Assembly (NCBI GenBank): GCA_020465985.1
Contig: JAANYP010003718.1
Span: 124,001-188,000 of the forward strand
Length of the DNA: 64,000 nt
Direction of reading: 5' to 3'
Source of the DNA: Centrapalus pauciflorus
Lineage: Eukaryota > Streptophyta > Magnoliopsida > Asterales > Asteraceae
Shown one piece after another: positions 12,901 through 25,339 of the stretch (positions within the stretch are counted from its first letter, which is position 1; the number at the start of each line of letters is the position of its first letter). The position numbers and the translations under genes are program-made. The notes beneath the pieces are model-generated. The model worked only from the letters and a program-made list of their open reading frames with translations, was not told the origin of the DNA and did not search any database.

Positions 12901-15900
12901 TATAATGACTTTGGCCACCAACACTAAAATGTTGACATTCTTGCCAACGCTTACAGGTCACACCAAAGACTAATCACTTTGGTCTAAGAATGGCCTTCCA
13001 AACATGGAATATCAGCATTAAATTCTTCAATGTTGAAGCTACCAAGAATGAAAATTATACTTGATCATCCTACAATCAAACCATTTCTGTAACCCGTAAT
13101 TTTAGAGGCATCCATTTCGAATGATTTACCTAAAAAGAGATCATTTTGAGTTATGTATTCTTTCTGTAACTGGTCAAATGGGTGATATAGGGGGTAATTG
13201 GGATTTTGTTTTGAAAATAATTTTGACTGTTGACTTTTGTAAACTAATAAGCAAATAGTTGTTTGGATATGCATGTGCTATTTGTAAACTCAATAAGCAG
13301 ATAAATAGTTTTTCTAGTGATGGATTTAACGAATAAAATTACCAAAAAACATTCTTACATATTTATTTAATGATATAAAGTTGATTATTTGTTGGTTATA
13401 TATTATTATTATTATTTCATGCTAATTATTATTACTACTACTGCCACCACCATCGTCGTCATCAAAACAACAAACAATGATTATTAATAATTATCAATAC
13501 TTACTATAAAATATTATAATATAACATTTCAATGAATAATAATAATACATAAGAAAACTAAACTATTAACATAATAATAATAATAATAAGTTGGGGTTAT
13601 TTTGCAAATTTGTCATCCAAAACTCATAAGCTATTTACTAAAATTGAGTTTTCAACCCCTTCAAAACAAAAAGAAACATTTATATAGCTTGCCAAATACT
13701 CAAATTTGCTTATTAACATTTTAGAAAGTCAATAAGCAAATGATCAGGCTAAATAAGCAAACACAAACACCCCCCTTTAAAAAACATAGTTAAAAAGTAA
13801 ACGAGTCAAATTAATTGAACACGGTGACGGCCTCGAATGTTCCTTATGTTCATTATACATAATTTTAAAACTCAGGAGTCCACCCTTCATTAAGCCCGAG
13901 TCCGAGATCATGAAACTCAAGGTCGATACTCACTCAGAGATTGTTTAAATACATACTTCCCTAAATATTTAAAGATAAATTATTATTTAAAATATTTTTG
14001 TAATCATGTTTAATACACTAGTTTTTTATGAATTTAAATAATGGACAGAAAGGTTTTTGGGTTATCAACACAACAGACTTGTAAAGTATATAACATTTCC
14101 ACATAGTTCATATGTCAAAGGATGGTAATTCAAACTCAGCAGAAAGCCAGAAACCAAGAAATGGTGACTCAAAACTCAGCAGTCAGCAGCAGAGTGAAGG
14201 AAAAGATAAAATACCATCCACTTGAGCATGGCCGTCAATGATCATTGGATCAGCTTTGGTCACGTCAGTTCCAACCACAGCTTTTGATTCTTCTTCCTTC
14301 ATGAGAATGGCCTTTAAAGCCTCCTCCTTTTTAATCTTTTCTTGCTCTTCTTCATATGCGGCTAACTCCTCCCCAGCCAATGGAACTCTCTTCGATAGGG
14401 TAACTTTGACGGCTTTAGGAGGTGGATCTGACTGAAGCATTCGAGCACGAGTACCAAACTACAAATACAACCATGAGTAGTTAAAATAAATATTATGTGT
14501 TGTATTATACTACCAAGGAAGTATTTTACTTTAACACAAAATATTAAAAGTATGATGCTGGAAAAAAATTGTTAATGGGTGCTAAAAAATTAAAAAAAGT
14601 TCCCAATTCTTTGATGAACATGCATCTATTCGCCTACATTATTCAGGAATAGGATATAGCACGAGTAGGAGACCATTTTTCTAGACGGCTAGATATGTCA
14701 ACATAAGCATATAATTACTATATTGGCAGGCTAAACATGTGCACATTTTGATAAGTTTCAACCACTTAGGGGTGTCTCGTCCCATGGAATGGAATTTATA
14801 AGCTATTTTAAATTTTTAACCAATATAGTTGTACATGACATATAAAATAAAGAAAACTATTAATACTCCATTCTCTTTCCATCTTTTTGATCCTCTCCAT
14901 GTCGATAAAGAAAAGGAGACAAATGAACTTTATACTAAACTTCATTCTCTACTCCTCTCATTGAGAATCAAGGGCTCAAGGCTCTTGTCACATAACAAAA
15001 ATTCTTGTAAGCCTCATGTGATTCCATTCCATTCCACCATACCAAACGCCCCCTTAATGTCAGCCAAATCGGTAATGCTCTGTTTGAATATTTTAGCAAA
15101 TGAAACCCACCAGATTACTGAGTTTATTTGGAACAGTCACACTGACAATAAATAGTTTGGTTCAATTTTAGTCAATTTGACAGTGTGGGCCAAAAACTGA
15201 GGTAAATACCCAAAAATAGGCGGGCAAGGAATTCAAACCTTTATGAAAAAACAGGCAATAGGAATGAACAATCAGACTACATACTAACACATATTTATCA
15301 GAAAATTTAATATAGTACCAATGCGTACAGTTCACTTAAGCTGAAATGACCAATTTTTCACTTTGAACCAAATGATTTGGTTTCAAAAATTGCAAACAAG
15401 CTAACTGATTAGATGATTCTCAAACTAGTAGGTAGTAACAGTCAGTGATAGAAAAACACATTTACTACTCCTAGAGCATGTGAATTTGTGATCCCATAAG
15501 AACAAGACTATAATGAGAGTATGTCTGAAGCACATACCTGGCCCCTTTCGGTAAAAAGAACAAGGTTTCTTACATCAGAAGCCCATTCTACAAATATATC
15601 ATGTGAAAATCCCACTTCTAAACTGGCCATAGAAGCTAGCACAATCTAAATATAAAGTGTAGTCAATGCCCAATATAATTCGAATAAAAAATTCCACAAA
15701 TCTCATTTAAAACCCTCCACAGCAGAGGTTTCACTTACCTTTGGGCCCTCTGGCACATTTTCTAGTTCATTCTTGTTGATCAAAAGGGTGACATGTCTGC
15801 AATTAATGTACAAAATGAGTTACAGATACAATGTCATATGTGACGAGCTAACATACCACTACCAGAAATTTCACACTAATAGACACCAATCGAGAAATTA

Positions 15901-18481
15901 CATAACATGAAATTTTCTTACTTGAGAAGGAATGCATTATCACGGGTGTGCTCGAAGGACTTTGCTATCGAATCACTCATCCACTCAAGGAAACTCTTGA
16001 CATAATCAATTGTGCTTGACGATACATATGTGAGATAGAAGATAGGGTAGGTCAAATGATGTTGCTCCCAATACTGCAACATTAAAAGATTATTAATATT
16101 AAAAGGTAAAAATACATATCTTTTCAAAGTACCCTTACGCTCAATTATCGAGTATCTGACGAGAAAACAATTGTAAGTTAGAAGAGAGGAGAAAAGAAAA
16201 AAAGTGTACTAACTTACTAGGCATGTTCTCAAGTTGAAAAGGGTGTTTTTTTTTTTCGAGTCCTGGAGAGAAACCAAAAAAAAACTAACAACTCTACACT
16301 TATTCCCTTCCCATACAATTTAGTTAACTTTAGGTTAAGGGTAGTTTTGCATTAAAAAAAGGTTTATAATGCCTCAGGTTATTTCTCTCCAAATAATCCC
16401 ACAATTGGGATGAAGGATTATATGAAAAAAATGATCCAAAACTTCAACTACAGTTCGATTCTTTTCTACCATACTTGAGAACATAAAAAACTTGAGGATT
16501 TCTCTGTTTTTATCCAAATTTTAGTGTTAGAGTAGGGAAGAAGAAACATTGACCAGCAGTAATGAACCTATAGGGGTATAAGTGTATAACCTTTCCCTCG
16601 ATAATAAAATCAATTAGTTACATGCCAACATCCATGCAATAAAAAATTCAACTTTTCTGCAGACTAACCTGTTCAAGTATCAAAAGCAGCTCTAGTACTC
16701 GACCAGCAGTATCAACAGGCAGCAATACATTCCCATTGGCTCTTAAAGTGTTTAGTATAGCATCTAATATTTCCAATCAAATACCAAACCCATACAGCAA
16801 TATAAAATTAGAATCCACTTGCATGTTTCAGTATCAAAGATGGTATTTCAGTACTCACAAGAATAATTACCTACAAATTCTTGATCCCTTTGACGTCTAG
16901 AAGGCTGATTACTCAAAGCATTATATGCATCTGTTATAAGAACAGCGGGCCGGACAAAAGATTCTAAAACTGTTCCATTTAAATGCCTGAAAAATAACTG
17001 CAAGAACTAAGAACTTTCACATTGAAAATATACTCTATGAAATACTGATCCATGTGGTATTGGGAAGACCTTTCTTTACGATGATTAAAGTCAACGGCAT
17101 ATATAACGTCTTCTCCATCTTTAGTTATTTTCCAGACAGTACCTCCCAAGAGATGACCGGCAACATGAGGAGCAATCACAATCCCCTCTCCTTTTCCTGA
17201 AATTGGTTCATTGAATAAACGTAAGAAACAAAAGGCTATTAATTCAAGCAAAGGCCTTCAATTGTCTACTTTCCGATAGACCTCTTAAGATGTTAAAAAC
17301 CTGAAGTGATCAGGTTAGCAAGAAAATGCGCACCAGATAAATGACAATTCTGAGAGTAGGTTAATCTCGTCACATTTTGGAAGGCAGAATCGATATCATC
17401 CAGTGTGAACAAATCGAACTCTGATACTTGCTGCAGAGAGAGTGGCTTAGTCAGAAACCCTGGCAGAATTTATTTACACGAGCAAACACTTATCAAGGGG
17501 TGATGAAATTGTGATCAAACACAAAACTGAATTGATGACTGGATTCTAGTGTTGTTTGGACGTGTGATTTCATTCAAATACATAAGTGATCAGTGCAGCA
17601 TGCAAAAACAGAATCAAGATCAGATGCTCAATTGATTAAAACTATGTATAATTGTATACTGTATAGTTAGTTATATTTACATTTATCTCAATCAGTTTTC
17701 TTATAACTACTCCTTATCTGCTTTTCCAGTCCAGTTATTTTAACCTTAAATAATCAAAAATCAGAAGAACAATCATTTAGGATAAATCCTTCTGATTAGT
17801 GCAAAGAGGGCACACATGATAATATAGTATCAGGTGTAATTCATCCTTTCGATGAGATGTGTGGTAGCAATTAGCAGGAATATGCATCGTAACTAACGAG
17901 ATATATATGCTGCGTTGCAAAACTGTATATATCTAAGGACCGATGTTTCACCTTGCGGGAAAGATAGTGATCATACATAGTTAACAGCCCTAATCTGAAG
18001 ACAGGTTCAGTTGCATAAATTGGAGCAGAAAGACCGAATTGTTTCATGGCGTAGGGTAAAGCACCGAGATGTAGGGTATCTGAGTGTGATAACAACACAG
18101 CATCTATCGTTGAAGCAACCCTGCAGCAGGGATTATCAATATTTGTTTACAAATATGACGTAGGGTAAAGCACCGACGTGTAGTCGCCGTAAATTCAACT
18201 TCAATCTTCGGAGAAATATCAACTATTTAACCCTAAATAAATAATCATCCATTTCCCCTGCAAATTCTCGATTTACTTGAGAATATAAAATTTTAGAGCG
18301 GGAAGATTACTAAAGATTGATGAAAGAGAAACCTGGAAAGAGGCTGAAGGAGGGAGGGATCGAAGTGATCGTTCCAACCACAATCGATAAGAATGTTGAA
18401 GCCATCGATGGAAACCAGATATGATAATGGGTTTTCATTGTACACTCCACACAGTGGAGTCACCTGCACCGACGTTCCCAT
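9984..18481 (-). CDS. CPSF100: CPSF100, cleavage and polyadenylation specificity factor 100-kDa subunit (CPSF2), complete
   Basis: Nuclear subunit of the complex that recognises and cuts pre-mRNA at poly(A) sites, partner of the CPSF73 nuclease. Exons on the minus strand: 18333-18481, 17952-18120, 17334-17430, 17070-17196, 16871-16986, 16669-16763, 15922-16073, 15739-15796, 15538-15645, 14215-14458, 12147-12328, 11949-12041, 11255-11353, 10947-11078, 10815-10859, 10297-10464, 10157-10231, 9984-10085. They sum to 2211 nt (736 residues plus stop), close to the known plant length of about 739, and every border is GT..AG. Landmarks are MGTSVQVTPLCGVYNENPL at the start, LLSHSDTLHLGALPY (a metallo-beta-lactamase fold without the active HxHxDH motif, as in this inactive paralogue), the beta-CASP stretch ending SKRVPLAGEEL, the acidic WDDFGEVINPDDY region, and the terminus YLYSQFYSL. 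No disabling change was seen. Confidence 0.96.
12476..12796. repeat. Tandem duplication of about 160 bp in CPSF100 intron 10
   Basis: Two diverged units (about 12476-12634 and 12635-12796) share ACTGGTCTGGGTTTGAT, AATGGGCACATGTATGA and a common CTACTCTTGCA stretch in the same order. The unit is noncoding; open frames across it are a by-product of the repeat. Confidence 0.75.
14769..15053. mobile_element. Tourist-like (PIF/Harbinger) MITE in CPSF100 intron 9
   Basis: A 285-bp element with diverged inverted ends (GGGGTGTCTCGTCCCATGG and the complement of CCATACCAAACGCCCCC), flanked by TTA on both sides (14766-14768, 15054-15056). It is intronic and leaves both neighbouring splice sites intact. 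A relative lies at 49666-49957. Confidence 0.75.
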
Positions 18482-18561
18482 CTTTATATGTCCCTCGGTT
18501 TTCTTGCCCTAGATTTCTGCCCGGCGACTGGATTTTCTTCTGCCACTGATCAGCTGCAGCC
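18482..18561 (-). promoter_or_regulatory. CPSF100: CPSF100 5' leader and what remains of its proximal promoter
   Basis: Only 80 bp separate the CPSF100 ATG from MULE-derived sequence. The segment contains ACATATAAAG directly before the ATG (probably leader rather than a working TATA box at that distance). It recurs identically at 53983-54062. Any promoter further upstream must now lie in transposon DNA. Confidence 0.55.
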
Positions 18562-19257
18562 CCTCCTGAGCTTCGAGGCCAGATGAAAGTATGAAACCCC
18601 TCCTGAGCTATCGTGGTGATGTAGTGGTGCTTCGTTCGATGATGCGATGGTGGTCGGTCAGATGATGCGAGGTGCGATGGTTGTGGTGGTGGTGGTTGTG
18701 GGCGGAGATGGTGGCTGGAGAAGGAGATGGTGGTGGTTGTAGGCGGAGATGGTGGCTGGAGAAGGAGATGGTGGTCGTTGTGGGCGGAGATGGTGGCCGG
18801 AGAAGGAGATGGTGGTGGTGGTTGTGGGCGGAGACGGTGGCTGGAGAAGGGGATGGTGGAAGTGGCTGGAGATGGAGAAGGAGAATGTGTTTGGTTTGAA
18901 ACAAGGGTTTGTTTTGATAATAGTTTTAACTAATAATAATAATAATAAATAAATAATGTATTAAAACTACATATATAAAACAGAAAAATACATCTTTCGG
19001 TGTTTATTGCGATAATGAGTTGGTTGGTTGCCATTTTTCTACATGTCCAAGTCATCATTTGAGCTGATGTGACTGTTTACGTGGACATCGTGTCAGCGTC
19101 CAGTCATCGCATAATACTATAATGAATCAATTAATTGGCGTATGATGCTTTATTGAAAAAAGTTTTGTAGTGTGATGTTATTTTAGAAAAAAAAATTATG
19201 TAGGTTGCTGTAATAAAACATTTGTTGTCAGTTGGTTGCTATTTGATGCATTTAGCC
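18562..19257. mobile_element. Truncated MULE (right half), abutting CPSF100
   Basis: Nearly identical to the right 690 bp of the complete MULE at 54911-56576. It shares the GGT-rich minisatellite, the TAA microsatellite and the long right terminal repeat ending GATGCATTTAGCC. The left half and left terminal repeat are missing. The left border has a small scrambled duplication of CCCCTCCTGAGC. With the left end gone, no target duplication can be tested. Pro/His-rich and Gly/Trp-rich frames here come from the tandem units (roughly 45 bp) and are not genes. Confidence 0.85.
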
Positions 19258-19292
19258 ATTAAAAAAATCATATACCAGCAACGCCATGTGTG

Positions 19293-19581
19293 CAGGGGCG
19301 GACCTATGTGTTAGTCGGGGGTGGCACGTGCCACCGATCCTTCCGCCAATAACTTTGTTTCGTAGTGTAATTTTTTGCGATTTTTGTTTGTGCAACCGGT
19401 GGTCTTTGAACGTGATGATTTTCAAATATTAGAATAATTATTAAAATAATTTAATCAAAAAACTTTATAACCTTCAATCAAATAAATAAATTTGTATTAT
19501 AATTATTTATGATTTAATGTAACAAATAAAAAAATAATAAATTAATCCCACTGGCGACCAAAAATCCTGGGTCCGCCACTG
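19293..19581. mobile_element. hAT-type MITE
   Basis: A 289-bp element with ends CAGGGGCGGACC and the complement GGGTCCGCCACTG, flanked by the 8-bp direct repeat CATGTGTG (19285-19292 and 19582-19589). Eight bases is the hAT target length. Noncoding. Confidence 0.85.
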
Positions 19582-19653
19582 CATGTGTGTGCAAGAATCT
19601 GAATTCAATTTACACAATAACTTTATAATATGTGACGTTATCTGATTTCTTAC

Positions 19654-21751
19654 CGAGTGCCAAAAAGAATATACTGTTGCTCCTTATTATCCTGCCATCA
19701 AGAGATATGGCTCCATCAGATAAACAAGAAATGGCATGTAGCATGTGTGCTCGGGTTCTGTAAAGTTGCAACCTCGAGAAGAGAGCATAGAAAAGAGTCT
19801 CTCTAAGCCCAGGTCCATCAGTTGTGGGCAACAACAAATGTGTTGCATCAATATGGATCTTATTTACAGCAAACCCAAGAAATCCTGCTGGAGATTCGTC
19901 GTTTGGTAACTTTGGTTTCAAAAGAGCAAGCCTCCTTTGAGGGTCATCAGGCATAAGCTCACCAACGTATGGTCTGGATCCATACTCGCAAGCAGAAAGA
20001 CGCCAAACAAATCAGAATATACATCAAGAATGATCTTCCAGAGAAAATATAGCACTTAAATGGCATTATACACAAACCTCAAACTTTCAAGACTAATCAC
20101 GTTAAATCGTCCATCCTTCTTCCTCCCATGAATTTTGGAGCTTTTATTGACAAAGTCTTCCTTGTCATAAGTTTTCAGATTTTCATATGTAATGCAAACT
20201 AGTGCTAACATAATATCTAACCCAAGGTACTTGGTTAGAAGCCTGATTAACATTAAATAATATGAGATGATCGGGAAAAAGCAGTTGAGCTAAAATTTTA
20301 CTCATGATGGTAACGATAAAGAAAATTTGAGGGGGTTTTCAGATGTGCATTTCAAAAGCGATTAGTTTCAAATGTTAACATGTTGATGCTTATGATCATT
20401 TGATTATTAAGGGATCAAATAGTCAATTTAATACTAGCCGCAACAAAACTGATTATCACCGGGTATAGTAAGATTACTAGTATAACCTTTTTATATCCAT
20501 TGTTGGGGAGGTTTCCTACTATAATCAAGAACCCGGATAATCACTTGTATCGTGTATAACCTCACTTTCCGTGATAAGTATTTTGATCCTATAAACAGCT
20601 TAGGGTTATTTGAAATCCTATCCGGGATAATACGAGATCAAGAACATTTTTGAATTAGACTATATTCAAAGCAACACTTTGAGAATTCGTATATGTGTTC
20701 TATCTCTCACTTTTTAAAATTGAAACTAATCATATGTTATTTGTAACATATTAATCCATAACCGTCCAAATTAATGGACCATTAATCTTGATATTAAAGG
20801 GGTCGTAATTATTGCTGAAACATGATTAACAATAACCACCGATAACTACTTATTAAGATAGCAGTTACAAGCTTGACAACTTTAGGCATTAGCTTAACAG
20901 CATCAACCTTAGCTTAACATCTCCGGCCTTAGCTTAACATTTTTAACAGCATCAGCTTAACATTTTTAACTTTAGGCATTAGCTTAACATCATCAACCTT
21001 AGCTTAACAGCTCCAGCCTTAGTTTAACATATAGATGTTTGTTATGACTTTATACATTCGAAAAGAAGAACTAAAGTGAAGAAAGTCTGTCATTATTTGC
21101 CTGCCTGCCATGATGTCCCCGTAAACAACAAATTTTTATCGGTTTACTTCACAAGATTTATATTGAATTTAGAAGAGCCTGTCATTATTCTTGGTGAAAC
21201 AGCCATGTGCAAGAACTATATATCGCTTACACATACAATTACGACTCCCCATAAAAAAATTATTAAACCACTGATATATCATGCACCAATGTTCAAAGAC
21301 AATATGTAGTTAAAAAAATTGAGCAATGTATCCAACCTGCTAAGGTTATCATCTTCAACTTTTCCGAGAGTAGCAACAACACCTAGGATGTCATCAATAG
21401 AAGTTGGATCAGCCTGAGTGCCATGACTTTCGACTGTTGTCTGCTCACTTGGCGTATCAGAGAGATCCTCATATTCTGTCATAGGCGTGCTTGATGAATG
21501 ATGTTTAGTAACTAGAAGAGTACATGAGATTAGAAACAAAATTCAGATAGAGATGCTGAACACAAATAGCTATTTGAGAATGCCTTGAAAATAATTACAC
21601 TGCTCGAGTTTTCGAGAAAACATGACATCCATGCCAAGCCTACCAAATTACACAAGGTTCCTTCACAGTTCACACTTTTTGGAAATTTTGAGAGTGCTAG
21701 ATGGTAGACTAGGAAAATAAACCTTGTATATCTGTAATCGGGTCATCTAAG
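19654..21751 (-). pseudogene. Internal exons of a DMS3/GMI1-type SMC-hinge gene; 5' and 3' ends missing
   Basis: In plants this hinge family includes DMS3 (RNA-directed DNA methylation) and GMI1 (DNA repair). Three exons have clean GT..AG borders and matching phases: 21337-21511, 20078-20242 and 19654-19973. A possible 29-nt exon at 21723-21751 also fits in phase (LDDPITDIQ). Readable blocks are DILGVVATLGKVEDDNLSR, LLTKYLGLDIMLALVC, DPQRRLALLKPKLPN, GFLGFAVNKIHID, GLRETLFYALFSRLQ and LSDGAISLDGRIIR. The last exon ends at a good donor (19653), but only about 64 bp later transposons begin, and no further exon is visible before CPSF100. I see no upstream exons either. All frames remain open, so this is either a recent fragment or a gene whose other exons I cannot recognise. 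Which of the two relatives it belongs to is not settled. Confidence 0.7.
20875..21030. repeat. Minisatellite built on TTAGCTTAACA units, within the hinge-gene intron
   Basis: TTAGCTTAACA or close variants recur at least six times at intervals of about 20 bp, with intervening CATCAACC, TCCGGCC and TTTTAAC variants. Noncoding. Confidence 0.7.
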
Positions 21752-24727
21752 CTGTTTTTATGAATATTCAAATATATGATATTTTCTTCATGATGTTTTA
21801 TATTCTTTCCTAGCAACAGCAGTTGGTCCATAATATCTTTCACATATATCTTTCTTCCAAATCTTTCTTATCTCTATTTTAAATAACGCTTTTGGTCCAT
21901 AATACATTTCATCATAACAAAAACGGTCCCAAAACCTTTTGTAAATATATAAAATAATATTAATGTGAATATAAATATTATTAATGTTATATGGATTTAT
22001 TTTATTATTTCAACTGCTACTATTATTTAAATATTATAAATTAAATTATTATGTTTTAATTATTAATGATTATATATCTCTTTTTACATTTATTGTAAAT
22101 TATTATTGGTTTTATTATTTAATTTAAATTGGTTATTACGATTATGATTGTTATGTTATATATTATTTTCCTTTAATAACTCTAATTAGTTTAATTATCA
22201 GTCAACTATTATTATTCACAAATATTATTATTTATACTTTTACTAATAGTTTCTATTATTTTATATATGATTATTTATAACATTACAATTCTAATTATAT
22301 TTCTTGTGAGTATTATATGATTGTCGTTATGACTATTTTCCTTGTAAAATTTAATATTGAAAACACCATCATCATCATATCTTATTACAATTCTAAGGAA
22401 AGTACACGTTTTTATGCAACCAATTCACTTCGTTTCCACCAGTTGTGTGTTCTCTCACTACTCCTGCAATCAAACAAATAAATTTATTTTTAAACTCAAC
22501 TCAAGACTTTAATTATTGAACGAAAATTTTCATCGACAACAATGAAAAACGAATTCAATTCTATATTTTTTGGTGTTCTTGGTTTTCAGTTCCCAAATTC
22601 ACACTACATTTTGAATACAAGTTTTCATATATCACTACAAAAACATATTTTCTCAAATTTCCAGGTTTTCATATATCACTACAAAATAAAAGTCTTTTAG
22701 TGACCAAAATAATCTGTCAGTAAAACTAAAGAACCAATCACTAAAAAGAGCATTAGCAGCAACAAATGTCCCTTGCTAAATGTCTCAAATCTAGCTGCTA
22801 AAACTAATAGTGGCGACTTGTCGTTGTTATTGCTTCGTCACTAAAGCCAGATTGTCGCCGCTATTTTCCTAATGTCGCTGCTAATTATGTCGTTGCTACT
22901 GTCTTTTTTTTTTAAATATATATTTTCATAGTAAATTCATATAATCAGTTTATACTAAATCCTGGCAATTAAATCTGCTGAAAATACAAACACTAAAAGC
23001 AATTAACTAAATAGATGAATGCTTATAAATTATAGGCAGACGTATGGACTATTATCTATAACCTTGATATGCATCAACGGAGGAGTCTTCGTACCAACAT
23101 TCATTTGTAGTTCCAGCATTAGTGTTGCTTGATCACCTCTTCTTCTAGATAATTCGTGGCAGTTTGTAACCGAAAATATTATGATTTTGAATCATCTTTC
23201 GAAGGAACAAAACTATTTGTTTGAATGCCTATGCCCTAGTCATGGAGCAATCAATTGCCTATGTCTCAAGTCTTATTTTCATTAATTTATAATTACGTCT
23301 TAAATAAAAATATATTATAAATTCATATTTTTTTTTTAATAATAAAACTTTTTATCAATCATATGATCTTCTAACATTATAATTTATTAACATGCATAGT
23401 AGTATGAAATGGATTTAAGTAATTTATAAATAGATTTTATTGTATAATTTTCTTCATATAATTTTTATTTGTAAACTATCAAATATTTTCTATTTATTAT
23501 AAAAGAATGATGGTGAAAAATATTTTAAACTTATATTATATAATTATAAAATATAAATTAAATATGTGCATGCAATAACATATTTTTAAATTTTATGATT
23601 TATACCGTATATAATTTTGTATAATTTATATATTATAATTATAAATTATTTCTTTATATCGATCCATGTAACACATGAGTTAATAAACTAGTGCTTTGAA
23701 TATAGAAAAATAGTCTAAGAAGAAACAACAATGAGTCAAAAACTTAATATATAGTAACTTAAAGAAAATATTTTTGTATTAAAACTAAATTAATAAGAGT
23801 AGAAAAATACAAACTTAATATATACCAAAATGTTTGAAGTTTAAAATATTGTCTTATAGAAATAATCCATGAAAAATTATTTTAAAAGGTATTTAGGTTG
23901 CGTTTAGTTAATGGAAATTTCAAAAGTTTCCATTTTTACTTTAAAAATAAATGAAAACATGTTTACTTAACAACAATTTCTTAATTTTCGTTTCACTTTT
24001 TTAAAATACCAGTTTTATATTTTTTAAAAAGTTGTATCCAAATAGTCATTGAAAAACTAAAACATTTAATAATAAAATACTTTAAATTGTCAATAAAAAT
24101 TCAAGATGTTTTGATCAAAATTTTAAAGTAGAAAAGAAACTATTTATTATAACAAATAGAATCTTTCTATAAACAAGAATTATAATGTCTATGTAAATTT
24201 TATAATCTTCTAAAAGCAAAACCATTTGGTTAATAAAAGGAAAAAACAATGACGCATTGTATAAAAACCTAATACTAACTTTGCGTATAAAAATGTTTCA
24301 AAGTTAAAAAGAACAAGATAAACCGTTGATTTTATATAAAAGGTATTTAATTAAAAAAAATGAGAAAAATAAATAAAAGTAGTCACCAGTAGAGTTAAAT
24401 AAAGTTATTAAAATTTAAATGTTTAAAGTTTAAAATATTATTATAAAAGGCATTAAAATAATAAAATTGGCTTGAGCTTTTTAAAATAAAATTAAAATAG
24501 TCAAAAATATTTAGTCAATACCCAAAACAACTTAAGAAAAACTATAATAAAAACAATATTAAAAAAAAAATTAGAAGTAAATAAAAATATATATAACTGA
24601 TTATAAAACTTTAATGTTTTATTGAATACAATACTCGGAAAAAGATAATTTTAATTTTTATATTGGTACTATAATACTTTAAGTAATAAAAAAAATTAAT
24701 TATAAGTTGTATAAAATCTAGTATTGC

Positions 24728-24812
<85 letters not shown>

Positions 24813-25334
24813 TACTACTACTGATGTTGAGTTCAAAAATCTTTTTAATAAGTTAAAACGATAATAAGAAGTAAAATCATGAAATGTAAGAATTAAAAGA
24901 TAAATCAAAGAGATGTATAACTAAATAGCCAAAACCTTTTTAAAATTTAAGTTCTTTATTAAAGTTCAAATGTTTAAAGGATTTTTACTACTTTAAAAAT
25001 GTTTTGAGATATTTAAAAAGATTTTACATTAAAAAAAATGACGTTTTCACATTTTTATTGGTTAGGTCCATCAATGTTATTTTACACTATTGTAATCCTC
25101 ATGTTGATTATTTGTTGAGAGTGTGAAAACTACCAGATGTTAACATGTTATGGCTACCTTTAGTCCTGTAGAAAGCGAAATTAAATAGAAGGGTAGATGA
25201 AGGTGAAAACGATGGAGAGAATGAGATAGAGGATGATATAAATGACCAATAAAACATTCACCGTCAAAGAATTTCGAATGATTAAGGTTTTAGATTTGGA
25301 ATACAACTCACAAACCATTGTTGCTCTCATGACA
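21752..25334. other. AT-rich repeat-derived intergenic DNA
   Basis: No coding region is supported. From about 22678 the sequence CACTACAAAATAAAAGTC, followed by TTTAGTGACC and repeated GTCGCTGCTA-like words up to about 22900, resembles one end of a CACTA element; I did not find the partner end. A long ATT microsatellite sits at 24728-24811. The rest is degenerate A/T-rich sequence. Confidence 0.5.
24728..24811. repeat. (ATT)n microsatellite, about 28 units
   Basis: Uninterrupted ATT repeat of about 84 bp. It creates a spurious poly-Asn frame on the minus strand. Confidence 0.95.
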
Positions 25335-25339
25335 CCATG

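Noticed and set aside
14829..15155. 108-codon plus-strand frame in CPSF100 intron 9
   Set aside because: Runs through a Tourist-like MITE and shows no protein similarity that I can see.
18608..18952. Overlapping Pro/His-rich and Gly/Trp-rich frames on both strands, repeated at 55923-56248
   Set aside because: They come from a GGT/GGA minisatellite inside a MULE. Open frames on both strands with extreme composition are expected there.
24696..24908. 70-codon frame with poly-Asn
   Set aside because: Translation of the (ATT)n microsatellite.
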